Positions 38,611 through 47,312 of a stretch of DNA of 58,415 bases are shown here, in pieces; within the stretch, counting starts at the first letter, position 1, and the number at the start of each line of letters is the position of its first letter. The notes under the pieces are model-generated. The model saw only the letters and a program-made list of their open reading frames with translations, was not told where the DNA came from and searched no databases. The DNA comes from Tepidiphilus succinatimandens (lineage in GTDB: Bacteria; Pseudomonadota; Gammaproteobacteria; Burkholderiales; Rhodocyclaceae): the NCBI RefSeq assembly GCF_006503695.1, contig NZ_SBIK01000017.1:1-58415 (forward strand), read 5' to 3'. A program made the position numbers and the translations under genes.

Positions 38611-39986
38611 GCCTCGACCTCCAGCAGCTCGGCGCCGATGCTCCTGGGCGCGAACTCGCCGATCAAGGCGTCCCAGCCCAGTTCGCGCCACTTCACCCGG
38701 ATGCCCTGCATCTCGTCGGTGTGGACGAGATCGATGCGCTCGATCATCAGGTTGGCGATGCGGTGCTGCTCAACCGGGAAGAGCTGATCCCACACGTCGT
38801 TGAGGCGCCCCATCGCCATCACGACCGTGGCCTCGTCGATCGGTGCGCCCTGGCGTTGGATGTGGCGCACGACGGCGGCGATGGATTCGGGGCTGGTCAG
38901 CACGGTGCGGATCTGGGCCACGACCGCCGCCTCGATCTCGCGGGCGGGCAGGCGCTCGTAGCTCTTGCCCGGCGCGCCGAAGCGGCTCTCGGACTTGGAG
39001 ACGTAGTACTGGTACTTGCGGCCGTTCTTGCGCGAGTACGTGGGGTACATGCGTTCGCCCGTCGGCGCGTACAGCAGCCCCCGCAGCAGCGCGTCGTTGC
39101 GCGAGCGGATCTTGGTGTCCACCGACCGCGCGTGGCTGTCGCGGGCCAGCACCGCGTGAACCTGGTCCCACAGCTCGCGCTTGATGATCGGCTCGTGCAC
39201 GCCGGGGTACCACTGGCCCCGGTTCGACAACTCCCCGAGGTATATGCGGTTGCGCAGCACCTTGTGGATGTACTTCTTGTCGATGCGCGTGCCGGTCCGC
39301 ACCCGCCCGTCCTGCGTCGTCCACGCCTTGGTCGTGATGCCCTCGGCGGTCAGGCGCGCTGCGATCTGCGTGGGTGAGCCAATGGTCAACATCTCCTCGA
39401 AGATGCGGCGCACCACCGCCGCCTCGGCGGGGTTGACCACCAACTGGCGATTGACCACGTCGTAGCCGATGGTGGGCACGCCGCCCATCCACAGCCCCTT
39501 CTTCTTGGCCGCGGCGATCTTGTCGCGGATGCGCTCGCCCGTGACCTCGCGCTCGAACTGGGCGAAGGACAGCAGGATGTTGAGCGTGAGCCGCCCCATC
39601 GAGGTCGTGGTGTTGAACTGCTGCGTGACCGAGACGAAGGACACGCCGTGGCGCTCGAACACCTCGACCATCTTGGAGAAGTCGGCCAGGCTCCTCGTCA
39701 GGCGGTCGATCTTGTAGACCACCACGATGTCGATCAGCCCGCGCTGGATATCGGCCATCAGGCGCTTCAAGGCCGGGCGCTCGGTGTTGCCGCCGGAGTA
39801 GCCGGGGTCGTCGTAGTCGTCGGCCACCGCAATCCATCCCTCGGCGCGCTGGCTGGCGATGAAGGCGTGCCCGGCTTCCTTTTGCGCATCGATGGAGTTG
39901 AACTCCTGGTCGAGCCGCTCGTCCGACGACACCCGGCAGTAGACCGCACAGCGCTTGCGCGCCTTGGTGGAGGCGATGTCCGTCAT
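38607..39986 (-). CDS. Serine recombinase (probable phage integrase)
   Basis: A 459-residue serine recombinase. The catalytic serine is at about residue 20 (CAVYCRVSSDERLDQEFNS), with YKIDRLTRSLADFSKM and the resolvase helix TTSMGRLTLNILLSFAQFER. A recombinase domain (GYDVVNRQLVVNPAEAAVVR) and a C-terminal region follow. The usual zinc-ribbon cysteines are absent (LLRGLLYAPTGERMYPTYS), a known variant. As the only recombinase near the prophage edge it probably integrates the prophage. It overlaps DUF2924 by one base and the next gene by four. Confidence 0.93.
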   Translation of the reverse strand: MTDIASTKARKRCAVYCRVSSDERLDQEFNSIDAQKEAGHAFIASQRAEGWIAVADDYDDPGYSGGNTERPALKRLMADIQRGLIDIVVVYKIDRLTRSLADFSKMVEVFERHGVSFVSVTQQFNTTTSMGRLTLNILLSFAQFEREVTGERIRDKIAAAKKKGLWMGGVPTIGYDVVNRQLVVNPAEAAVVRRIFEEMLTIGSPTQIAARLTAEGITTKAWTTQDGRVRTGTRIDKKYIHKVLRNRIYLGELSNRGQWYPGVHEPIIKRELWDQVHAVLARDSHARSVDTKIRSRNDALLRGLLYAPTGERMYPTYSRKNGRKYQYYVSKSESRFGAPGKSYERLPAREIEAAVVAQIRTVLTSPESIAAVVRHIQRQGAPIDEATVVMAMGRLNDVWDQLFPVEQHRIANLMIERIDLVHTDEMQGIRVKWRELGWDALIGEFAPRSIGAELLEVEA

Positions 39987-40429
39987 CAGGCGCCTCCCTT
40001 CAGGCCGAAGAACAGCGGGCCGCTCCAATGCTGGCCGGTGATGTGCCGCGCCACGGCGGTCAGGCTCTTGAAGCGGCGGCCTTCGTATTCGAAGTGACCA
40101 TCGGCGTCAACCGTCACCCGGTGCTCGCGCTCGCCCCATTCGCGTAGCAGCACGGTGCCCGGTGCGAAGTCGAACTTGCGCGGGCGCGCGCGCAGTTTGA
40201 TCTTGGAGTGCTTCGCGCCGATGGCCTCAAGGCGCTGGCGCGTTTCGGGTGCGAGTCCGCCGAAGGCTTCTTCCTGCAGCTTGTAGGCGATACGGGATTC
40301 GACATGGGTGCGGTTCGGAAACTCCGGGCGCCGCTCGAAGTACCGATCCCAGAGCACCCAGAGTTCGGCCATCGGCAGGTGACTCAGCTCGGCGATCCGC
40401 GCCGCGACGGAAGCTTGTTTCTCGTTCAT
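39986..40429 (-). CDS. DUF2924 protein
   Basis: A 147-residue protein matching DUF2924 (LSHLPMAELWVLWDRYFERR, then RVTVDADGHFEYEGRRFKSL and ITGQHWSGPLFFGL). This family almost always sits directly before a phage serine recombinase and probably assists it or binds DNA; its biochemistry is not established. AGGAG precedes the ATG. Overlaps with both neighbours indicate one operon. Confidence 0.88.
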   Translation of the reverse strand: MNEKQASVAARIAELSHLPMAELWVLWDRYFERRPEFPNRTHVESRIAYKLQEEAFGGLAPETRQRLEAIGAKHSKIKLRARPRKFDFAPGTVLLREWGEREHRVTVDADGHFEYEGRRFKSLTAVARHITGQHWSGPLFFGLKGGA

Positions 40430-40620
40430 CACAACTTCTCCTGTTGAGAGGGGGTTGTATGAACGCGCTGGTCGGGCAAGAAGCCAAGGCGAACCGCGCT
40501 CTGTTCCAGCCCGGAAGACCCGAGGGTACGGACGATGGCGGCCGCAAGGATGGTGGTGATTTCGCCAGCACGGGCGCTGGCGCTCATCTCTGCCGGAGAT
40601 GCAAGTTCGAGGTTTCTCAT
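40429..40620 (-). CDS. Small protein at head of the recombinase operon
   Basis: A 63-residue frame beginning MRNLELASPAEMSASARAGE and ending HTTPSQQEKL. Its stop overlaps the DUF2924 start (ATGA). Similar short genes precede DUF2924 in other phages, as far as I recall; no function is known. An in-frame ATG 21 codons upstream exists, but the start at 40620 fits the family-like N-terminus. Confidence 0.6.
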   Translation of the reverse strand: MRNLELASPAEMSASARAGEITTILAAAIVRTLGSSGLEQSAVRLGFLPDQRVHTTPSQQEKL

Positions 40621-40724
40621 GACGGCTCCAGGGAATCGAAACCGCCAGGGATGATGTGCGCAGATTTCCGAAGCGGATCGCAACGCCGATCAATCGGCGC
40701 GGCGCGCTGACGCCTCAACGGCGG

Positions 40725-42980
40725 TCAGACGTCTTCGGTGACTGCTTCGATCGCAGCGCTGCGCGTGTCGCTGTCATCGACGATCACTCGATCGAGTGGG
40801 GTCAGCTTCAGCTGCCACGCCCGCGTGCCTGGGACCCTTTCGAGATAGTCGCGCCAGGGCGAGTGCTTGCCGGTGAAGAGGTTGGCCGGAGACGTGCAGC
40901 CCGTGCCGGCCATCAGCGCCTTCGTGTTGACGTGGGGCGTTCCTGCGGCCCAGGCCTCCACCAGCCGCTGCAAGACGGCGATCCTTGCTTTGCCCGTGAC
41001 CCGCCACGGCGCCTTGCCCGGAAGGTACAGCGTCGCCGCGTGACCATCGGGGGCGACCTTGAGCGTCACCGTCGACCCGCCCATGGCCGCCAGTTGCCCG
41101 TGGCGATAGGCCACCTTCAGCCGGTCCAGGTCGATGGCGCTGCCGTTGCCCGCATCGGCGAGCACATCCTCGATGGGAATGACGACATTGGTGCCGGCGA
41201 ATGGCAGCGGCGTCGAGGTCGTCGTCAACACCACGCCCGCCACCGGGCGCGGACGAAGCCTCAGCGCAGCGTCGACTTTCGCGTACGCGCGCTCGTGGGA
41301 CATCCTGGAGGCGAAGTACAGCGCCACGGCATGGCCGTCGATGTCGATCTCGCCAAGGAACACCGGCTCGTCGTCGAAGTGCCGACTGCGGGGTCCTTTC
41401 AAGGCCGATCCCAGCGCCGTGATCAATTCCTCGCGCAACCAGTCCAGCTGCACCTTCCAGCGCCGGGCGAGACGGGCCGGCAGGACCACGTCGTTGCCCG
41501 TCAGAGGATCGCGGTAGCGCACGGTGTCGGCATCGGCGCAGCGTTCGAGCACCACCTTCATCGGCTCGCCTTCGTCGACGGGGACCGACAGCTCGGCGAT
41601 GCGCTCGCCTTCGATGAGGATGCCTTCGTCCTGCAGCCGCTCGATGTCGATGCCGAGCTTATGCAGTGCGAAGCCGTCCATCGGGCTGCTGGCGCTCTCC
41701 AGAAGCCGGGCCACCTGCGCGATCAGGCTCGGATCGTCCCGCCCGCAGCCCGGGTGCAGCGGTTTGCGCACCCCCAGGGCCTCGAGCAGTTGCATCCCGG
41801 CGCGGCGCAGGCGTTGGTCTTTCTCGCCAGCCAGGCTGCAGCGACCGGGCTCGGCCAGCACGATGGCCAGCGGGGTGGCCGCCGTCTCCCCCTCGAACAC
41901 CAGTTCGGCCACCAGGGTCACACCGAGCAAGGCACCAGGCTGCGCGAAGGGGTGGTTGCCCCAGCGCTCGTCGATCACCTCGTGCAGTTCTGCGCCGCTG
42001 TCGATGTGCAGCGTGACGGCGTCCGTGGCATGCCCAAGCAAAGCCTTGGCTTCGGTCAGATACAGCCGCTCGATGCGGCCCCCGTCGATGCGCGGCTTGG
42101 TGTCCTTCAGTGGCCGCGCAAAGCGCGACAGGTCGTAGCGCGAGCGGTCCAGCGGACGGTTCGACAAGGGGGCCTTGAAGCCGTGCCGGGACAGCACGTT
42201 GGCCAGCGGCGCACGGGTGCCCAGCGTCGGGGCAAAGACTTCGACGAGCCCACGATGAGGCGCGTAGATGAGGGTGGCGTCGCGCGCCGGGAAGTAGAAG
42301 AAGCTCTTGCGCTGGCGGTTGCGCATCTCCACCGCGGCCACCTGATCGCCGGCGAAACGCACCACGAGGTAGTGTGTCGCCTGGGTCTGGCCTTGCCGGT
42401 TCGGCTCCTCCATGGCCACGTGGATGACCTCGCAGGGCTCGGCCAGCCGCATCGCCTCGGTGAGTTGCGCTTCCAGCCGGTCCTTGACCTCATCGTTCCA
42501 CAGGAAGGGCGGCGCCTCGCCAGGCACGTCGAACGCGTCGTGCAGGCGTTTGAGCCCCTTCAGGTCCTGGGTGTTGACGATGGACTCGGCAGTGTCGAAG
42601 AGCTTGATCGAGGCCTCGCTGTGCGTGCGCATCCACACCGCGCGACCGACCTCGCCGCCTTCTTGCGCACGAAACCGTGCGAGCAGGTCCTCGTCGTAGA
42701 GCTGCTCGGCGACGGTGGCGAGGATGGCGGCCCCGCGTGCGGTGCTCAGGCGCAGCACCCGCAAGGCTTCGCGCTCGGCCGGATCGCGCTGCTCCTTGCG
42801 CAGGTGCTTGATGTGCTCGATGAGGGCAGCGCTCAGCCCCTCGTCGGGCTGCGTCCAATCAAACCCGCGCTGCAGTCCCAGGCACTCGGGCAGGCCGGCG
42901 AACAGCTTGAGGACTGAGGCCGGCACGCGCTCGACCAGCTCCAGCAGACAGTGTGCGTTGGTCAGGGTCTTCTTGCCCAT
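40725..42980 (-). CDS. Hypothetical 751-residue protein linked to PIN/HTH pair
   Basis: I do not recognise the family. It is a 751-residue soluble protein without membrane segments. The first 220 residues are largely helical and charged. The middle has strand-rich repeats (FYFPARDATLIYAPHRGLVE, RIERLYLTEAKALLGHATDA). The C-terminus (NTKALMAGTGCTSPANLFTG, then KHSPWRDYLERVPGTRAWQL) looks like a winged helix. It follows the PIN gene after 25 bases and shares its promoter. Full length and normal codon use suggest a functional gene, perhaps a regulator or effector of a toxin-like unit. Confidence 0.75.
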   Translation of the reverse strand: MGKKTLTNAHCLLELVERVPASVLKLFAGLPECLGLQRGFDWTQPDEGLSAALIEHIKHLRKEQRDPAEREALRVLRLSTARGAAILATVAEQLYDEDLLARFRAQEGGEVGRAVWMRTHSEASIKLFDTAESIVNTQDLKGLKRLHDAFDVPGEAPPFLWNDEVKDRLEAQLTEAMRLAEPCEVIHVAMEEPNRQGQTQATHYLVVRFAGDQVAAVEMRNRQRKSFFYFPARDATLIYAPHRGLVEVFAPTLGTRAPLANVLSRHGFKAPLSNRPLDRSRYDLSRFARPLKDTKPRIDGGRIERLYLTEAKALLGHATDAVTLHIDSGAELHEVIDERWGNHPFAQPGALLGVTLVAELVFEGETAATPLAIVLAEPGRCSLAGEKDQRLRRAGMQLLEALGVRKPLHPGCGRDDPSLIAQVARLLESASSPMDGFALHKLGIDIERLQDEGILIEGERIAELSVPVDEGEPMKVVLERCADADTVRYRDPLTGNDVVLPARLARRWKVQLDWLREELITALGSALKGPRSRHFDDEPVFLGEIDIDGHAVALYFASRMSHERAYAKVDAALRLRPRPVAGVVLTTTSTPLPFAGTNVVIPIEDVLADAGNGSAIDLDRLKVAYRHGQLAAMGGSTVTLKVAPDGHAATLYLPGKAPWRVTGKARIAVLQRLVEAWAAGTPHVNTKALMAGTGCTSPANLFTGKHSPWRDYLERVPGTRAWQLKLTPLDRVIVDDSDTRSAAIEAVTEDV

Positions 42981-43005
42981 GCTCCCTCCGATACAGCGCG
43001 GTGCC

Positions 43006-43578
43006 TCACATGGCCATGACCCATGGGCGCATCACCGCCACCGATTGCGTCAGCCCCTGCGCCAGCAGGGTGTCCAGGTAGTCGTCCGCCGACTTGGGCG
43101 GGTTCTTCAGACTGCGGCGGTGGCGGGCGACTGCTTCGAGCACGCCGGCCGGGTGCAGATCCAGCAGATCGACGATGAAGTCGTCCGGATGCTGCGCCGC
43201 GAGGTTGTAGGGCTTGAGCGCCTCGGGCGGGAAGTCCTTGAGGTTGAAGGTCACGATGAGGCTGGCGCCGGCGTGGATGGCGGCCGCCACCACATGGCGG
43301 TCGCTGGGGTCGGGCAACTCGATCGAGGCAATCAGGTACTCGAAGCCGGTGACCAGGCAGTCGCGGACGTGGGCGTTCATCAGCCGCCGCGTGCGCTCGA
43401 GTTGCTCGGCAGTCAGATCGGGACGGCTGGCCAGCACGTGGCGCATCCACTCGTCGTGAATCCTGTCGCTCCAGCGCGCCCGGTACAGGTCCGACAGCGC
43501 CAGATGCATCAGCAGGTCGCGCAGGGGCGCGGGATAGAGCACGCAGGCGTCGTAGACGACGGTGAAGTGCGAGCTCAT
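43006..43578 (-). CDS. PIN-domain nuclease-like protein
   Basis: A 190-residue PIN-fold protein. The first acidic residue is in FTVVYDACVLYPAPLRDLLM, a central one in LPDPSDRHVVAAAIHAGASL and a later strand is IVTFNLKDFPPEAL. PIN proteins are metal-dependent RNases and include VapC toxins. The HTH gene ends four bases upstream, the usual toxin-antitoxin order. The start MSSHFTVVYD is preferred to an upstream in-frame start that overlaps the HTH gene. Confidence 0.85.
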   Translation of the reverse strand: MSSHFTVVYDACVLYPAPLRDLLMHLALSDLYRARWSDRIHDEWMRHVLASRPDLTAEQLERTRRLMNAHVRDCLVTGFEYLIASIELPDPSDRHVVAAAIHAGASLIVTFNLKDFPPEALKPYNLAAQHPDDFIVDLLDLHPAGVLEAVARHRRSLKNPPKSADDYLDTLLAQGLTQSVAVMRPWVMAM

Positions 43579-43582
43579 CCGC

Positions 43583-44044
43583 TCAGTACCCCATGCCGAG
43601 TTCCTGGGCCTGCGCGGCCAGTTCGTCGAGGGCCTTGCGGCGCTCGGCATCGATCCGGTGCTTGTAGGCGATCACGTCCTGGTAGCGCACCCGACGATGC
43701 GTGCCGATCTTGTGGAACGGGATCTCGCCTTTTTCCAGCAACTGCACGAGGAAGGGCCGCGAGACGTTGAGCAGGTCGGCCGCTTCCTGCGTGGTCAGTT
43801 CGGCGTGGATGGGGATGACGGTGACGGCATTGCCTTGGCCGATCTCGGTCAGCACGTCCAGCAGCAACCGCAGCGCCGTCGTCGGCAGCGTCACTGAGCG
43901 CACGGCGCCCTTGTCGTCGTGGAAGTCGATCTGCTGGGTCTCGGCGCGCGTTTGCAGCACCGTCGAGAGCACGCGCCCGGATTCCCGAGCCAGCGCGACG
44001 TCCTCGGCCGAGGGCAGCGCATTGGGGATGGTGGGGGTCGTCAT
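43583..44044 (-). CDS. Excisionase-type HTH protein (antitoxin-like)
   Basis: A 153-residue protein with a MerR/excisionase HTH at about residues 85-135 (LTTQEAADLLNVSRPFLVQL, EKGEIPFHKIGTHRRVRYQD). The N-terminal half may hold the toxin-binding part. It is first in the operon with the PIN gene, and a promoter lies 37 bases upstream. The arrangement suggests autoregulation by the HTH protein with or without the PIN partner. Confidence 0.85.
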   Translation of the reverse strand: MTTPTIPNALPSAEDVALARESGRVLSTVLQTRAETQQIDFHDDKGAVRSVTLPTTALRLLLDVLTEIGQGNAVTVIPIHAELTTQEAADLLNVSRPFLVQLLEKGEIPFHKIGTHRRVRYQDVIAYKHRIDAERRKALDELAAQAQELGMGY

Positions 44045-44080
44045 GGGGCTCTCCTGGTCGGATCGGATGCGATAGGGGTC

Positions 44081-44108
44081 ATTGTAAACGAAACAAACGA
44101 AATCGCAA
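44081..44108 (-). promoter_or_regulatory. Promoter of the HTH-PIN operon
   Basis: On the minus strand TTGCGA (44108-44103), 16 bases, TACAAT (44086-44081), in the only A/T-rich stretch of the region. CGTTTGTTTCGTTT in the spacer is a short tandem repeat that may be an operator. Confidence 0.5.
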
Positions 44109-44243
44109 TAACCGAAAAGACATTGTTCTGACCATACAAATCAAAGACTTAAGGCGCATGCCTGGCTCGCCACCGGTCGGGCCGCGCCCCGTGATCGCCT
44201 AAAAAGCACTCGCCCAAGCCCAAAGCGCCGGGCAATTCAATGA

Positions 44244-44266
44244 GGGCTCCCAAACAGAAGGAGCCC
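44244..44266 (+). promoter_or_regulatory. Hairpin covering a ribosome-binding site
   Basis: GGGCTCC pairs with GGAGCCC across a 9-base loop. The second arm contains the AAGGAG that serves the ATG at 44271. Folding would block translation of the first early gene, so a control point is possible. Confidence 0.45.
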
Positions 44267-44270
44267 CGCC

Positions 44271-44534
44271 ATGCAGAAACACCCTGCATCTGTTCGATCC
44301 CCCCGGAACTTCTATCCGGCACCACCCGAAGGCACGACGCCGGTCGCGCTCAACGAGTTCGAACTCGCCGCCCGCTGGCGACTGTCCGTCCACACCCTGC
44401 GCCGCTGGCGGCAGGAGCAGCTGGGCCCGGTCTTTTGCAAGCTGGGCGCACGCGTCACCTACCTGATCAGCGACGTCGAGGCCTTCGAGCGGCGCGTCTC
44501 GCGCTACTCGACCTTCGCTCGGGCATACCAGTGA
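44271..44534 (+). CDS. Phage HTH DNA-binding protein
   Basis: An 87-residue protein with an excisionase/MerR-like HTH (LNEFELAARWRLSVHTLRRW, RQEQLGPVFCKLGARVTYLI). It is the first gene of the rightward early operon and may regulate it or act as excisionase. AAGGAG precedes the ATG inside a hairpin. The next gene starts 10 bases on. Confidence 0.78.
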   Translation: MQKHPASVRSPRNFYPAPPEGTTPVALNEFELAARWRLSVHTLRRWRQEQLGPVFCKLGARVTYLISDVEAFERRVSRYSTFARAYQ

Positions 44535-44544
44535 GGGGGCGGCC

Positions 44545-45024
44545 ATGAGCGACCTCACCCTCTACCCCGCCGACATCGCCGCGATGTCCGTCGGCCAGCT
44601 GGCTCAACTCCCGCCCGCCCAGAAGGCGCAGATCAGCCGCAACCTCGACGAAGCGCTCGCCTGGCTCAAGCAGGCCCGCGCGAAGTTCGACGCCGCACTC
44701 GAATCCGCCTACGGCGAGCAGGCCCGTGCTGCCCGCCTCGAGGCCGGCAAGGACTTCGGCGTCGTGCACCTGAAGGACGGGCTGCTTCGCGTGACGGTCG
44801 AGGTCCCGAAGCGCGTGTCCTGGGACCAGGCGCAACTGGCCGCCATCGCCCGGCGCATCGCCGCCGCCGGCGAGAAGGTCGAGGACTACCTGGACGTCGA
44901 GTACTCCGTCTCGGAATCGCGCTTCTCCAACTGGCCGCCGGCACTGCGCGCCGGGTTCGAGGCCGCCCGCACCGTCAAGCCCGGCAAGCCCACGTTCCGG
45001 CTGGCCCTCGTCTCGGAGGAGTGA
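44545..45024 (+). CDS. Phage early protein, unknown
   Basis: A 159-residue protein without a recognised family. A helical N-terminal half (LDEALAWLKQARAKFDAALE) leads to a strand-rich middle (GVVHLKDGLLRVTVEVPKRV). It may be a host-nuclease inhibitor or recombination accessory, judging only from its position in the early operon. The following gene begins three bases downstream. Confidence 0.7.
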   Translation: MSDLTLYPADIAAMSVGQLAQLPPAQKAQISRNLDEALAWLKQARAKFDAALESAYGEQARAARLEAGKDFGVVHLKDGLLRVTVEVPKRVSWDQAQLAAIARRIAAAGEKVEDYLDVEYSVSESRFSNWPPALRAGFEAARTVKPGKPTFRLALVSEE

Positions 45025-45027
45025 TCC

Positions 45028-45801
45028 ATGAGCACCGAACTGATCCCGTTTGATTTCGAAGGCCGTCCGGTCCGGGTCGTCACGGATGCCCAAGGCGAAC
45101 CGTGGTTCGTCGCGGCGGATGTGTGCGCGGTTCTTGAACTGCCGAACACCACCCGCGCCCTGGCGCGGCTGGACCCTGACGAGCAAGCCCTGATCTCGAT
45201 TCAGGGCATCTCGCGCGGCAATGACCAGGTCAACGTCGTCAACGAGCCCGGGCTGTACAGCCTGGTGCTGGGTAGCCGCAAGCGCGAGGCCAAGCACTTC
45301 AAGCGCTGGGTGACACACGAGGTGCTGCCGGCGATCCGCAAGACGGGCAGCTACACGGTGCCAAGTGCACGCCCGACCCTGCCGGCACCCACCCAGGACC
45401 GCGTCGCCGCTCTGCTGCTGATCGGCGAGGCCGTGGCCAAGGTGCCGGGGGTCAAGCCCGGCATCGCGATGGCGGCCACGCTCACCTGCATCCAGGAGAA
45501 CACGGGCTTGGCGGTCGAGACGCTGCGCCGCGCCCTTCCTGCCCGGGACACTGCGGCGAACGAGGCGATCTGCTCGCTCAACGCCACCCAGCTCGGCAGG
45601 CTGCTGGGCCTGTCGGCCAAGGCCACCAACCAGTGCCTGGCCGCGCACGGCCTGCAGTTGCGCAACGAACGCGACGAGTGGGAACTGACCGAGGCCGGCG
45701 AGGCCTGGGCCGAGGCGATGCCGTACTCCCGCAACGGGCACAGCGGCTACCAGATCCTCTGGAACCCTCTGGTGGCCGAGCGGCTGAAGGAGGTGGCGTG
45801 A
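45028..45801 (+). CDS. BRO-N domain phage protein
   Basis: A 257-residue protein. Residues 1-110 are a BRO-N/antirepressor domain (FEGRPVRVVTDAQGEPWFVA, then GLYSLVLGSRKREAKHFKRW and VTHEVLPAIRKTGSY). The C-terminal part has an HTH-like segment (LNATQLGRLLGLSAKATNQC). BRO-N proteins bind DNA and act as antirepressors or regulators. Its stop overlaps the next start (TGATG). Confidence 0.85.
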   Translation: MSTELIPFDFEGRPVRVVTDAQGEPWFVAADVCAVLELPNTTRALARLDPDEQALISIQGISRGNDQVNVVNEPGLYSLVLGSRKREAKHFKRWVTHEVLPAIRKTGSYTVPSARPTLPAPTQDRVAALLLIGEAVAKVPGVKPGIAMAATLTCIQENTGLAVETLRRALPARDTAANEAICSLNATQLGRLLGLSAKATNQCLAAHGLQLRNERDEWELTEAGEAWAEAMPYSRNGHSGYQILWNPLVAERLKEVA

Positions 45802-46619
45802 TGGCCCTTCCCATCATCACCGCCGACCAGCGGCTGCGCGAGAAGCAGGGCGTGAAGCTCGTGCTGCTGGGCAAGAGCGGCATCGGCAAGACCAGCCAGC
45901 TCAAGACGCTGCCGGAAGGATCGACCCTGTTCGTCGATCTGGAGGCCGGCGACTTGGCCGTCAAGGACTGGCGCGGCGACTGCGTGCGCCCGACCACCTG
46001 GCCGGAGTTCCGCGATCTCGTGGTGTTCCTGGCCGGCCCGAACCCGGCGCTGCCGGCGGATGCGCCGTACTCCGAGGCGCATTACCGGCATGTGTGCGAG
46101 CGCTACGGCGATCCCGGTCAACTCGCCAAGTACGACACCTACTTCGTCGACTCGATCACGGTACTCGCGCGCCTGGCGCTCGTCTGGGCCAAGACCCAGC
46201 CGCAGGCCTACAGCGAGCGCACTGGCAAGCCCGACACCCGGGGCGCCTACGGCCTGCTCGGCTCGGAACTCATCGGGGCGCTGACCCATCTGCAGCACGC
46301 GCGCGGCAAGCACGTCGTGTTCGTGGCCATCCTCGACGAGCGCCTGGACGACTTCAACCGCAAGGTCTTCGTGCCGCAGATCGAGGGCGCCAAGACCGCC
46401 GCGGAACTGCCCGGCATCGTCGACGAGGTGGTCACCTTGGCCGAGATCAAGGCCGAGGACGGATCGTCCTACCGCGCCTTCGTCTGCCACACGCTGAACC
46501 CCTACGGCGTCCCGGCCAAGGACCGCTCCGGCCAGCTCGAGTTGCTGGAGCCGCCGAACCTGCGCGCGCTGATCGACAAGTGCGCCGCCGCCACTCGAAT
46601 CCCGACATCCAAGGAGTAA
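45801..46619 (+). CDS. Phage AAA/RecA-like ATPase
   Basis: A 272-residue P-loop ATPase. Walker A is LLGKSGIGKTSQLKTL, and a Walker B-like strand is KYDTYFVDSITVLARLAL. It matches the phage nucleotide-binding family (AAA_24 type) that accompanies phage recombination genes and may load or regulate a strand-annealing protein. The start overlaps the BRO gene; the next gene starts three bases after its stop. Confidence 0.82.
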   Translation: MALPIITADQRLREKQGVKLVLLGKSGIGKTSQLKTLPEGSTLFVDLEAGDLAVKDWRGDCVRPTTWPEFRDLVVFLAGPNPALPADAPYSEAHYRHVCERYGDPGQLAKYDTYFVDSITVLARLALVWAKTQPQAYSERTGKPDTRGAYGLLGSELIGALTHLQHARGKHVVFVAILDERLDDFNRKVFVPQIEGAKTAAELPGIVDEVVTLAEIKAEDGSSYRAFVCHTLNPYGVPAKDRSGQLELLEPPNLRALIDKCAAATRIPTSKE

Positions 46620-46622
46620 GCC

Positions 46623-47249
46623 ATGACCGATTGGTGCGATTTCAACGACGCGCAGCAGCAGCCCAGCTTCGACCTGATCCCCAAGGGCACGCTCGCCCGC
46701 GTGCGCATGACGCTCAAGCCCGGGGGCTTTGACGACCCGGCCCAGGGTTGGACCGGCGGCTACGCCACGCAGAGCTTTGAAACTGGCTCGGTCTATCTGG
46801 CGGCCGAGTTCGTGGTGCTGGAGGGCGAGTACGCGAAGCGCAAGCTCTGGAGCAACATCGGCCTGCATTCCCCGAAGGGCCCGGCTTGGGGCCAGATGGG
46901 GCGCAGCTTCGTGCGCGCCGTGCTCAATTCCGCCCGCAACGTCCATCCGCAGGACATGAGCCCGCAGGCCGCCGCCGCGCGGCGCATCCAGGGCTTCCAC
47001 GAGCTCGACGGCATCGAGTTTGCGGCCCGCATCGACATCGAGAAGGACGGCCGCGGCGAGTTGAAGAACGTCATCCGAAACGCCGTCGAGCCCGACCACC
47101 CGGACTACGCCCGCCTGATGGGGCTGCCGCCGAAGAACCCCGGCAGTGGTTCCACCGGCGCGCCCGCCGCAGCAACCCCGCCGCGCACGACGCCGCCCGT
47201 CAACCCGCACCCCCCCGCCGTGCCGGGCAAGCCCGCCTGGGCGCAGTGA
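46623..47249 (+). CDS. Probable ssDNA-binding / recombination accessory protein
   Basis: A 208-residue protein. The N-terminal 150 residues have an OB-like pattern (IPKGTLARVRMTLKPGGFDD, YLAAEFVVLEGEYAKRKLWS) and the last 50 are a Pro/Gly/Ala-rich tail, as in single-strand-binding proteins. It lies directly after the ATPase with AAGGAG before the ATG. The role is inferred from shape and neighbours. Confidence 0.65.
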   Translation: MTDWCDFNDAQQQPSFDLIPKGTLARVRMTLKPGGFDDPAQGWTGGYATQSFETGSVYLAAEFVVLEGEYAKRKLWSNIGLHSPKGPAWGQMGRSFVRAVLNSARNVHPQDMSPQAAAARRIQGFHELDGIEFAARIDIEKDGRGELKNVIRNAVEPDHPDYARLMGLPPKNPGSGSTGAPAAATPPRTTPPVNPHPPAVPGKPAWAQ

Positions 47250-47312
47250 GAGGAGGGGCGATGAAAACGAGCGAAGCGAAGTTTCGCGAAGCCGAAGGCG
47301 AGAGCGAATGCA

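Noticed and set aside
40656..42917. A 753-codon plus-strand frame opposite the 751-residue protein
   Set aside because: The minus frame has a proper start, tight spacing to the PIN gene and balanced composition; the plus frame looks like antisense shadow. Because the minus protein is unrecognised, this choice is slightly less certain than the others.
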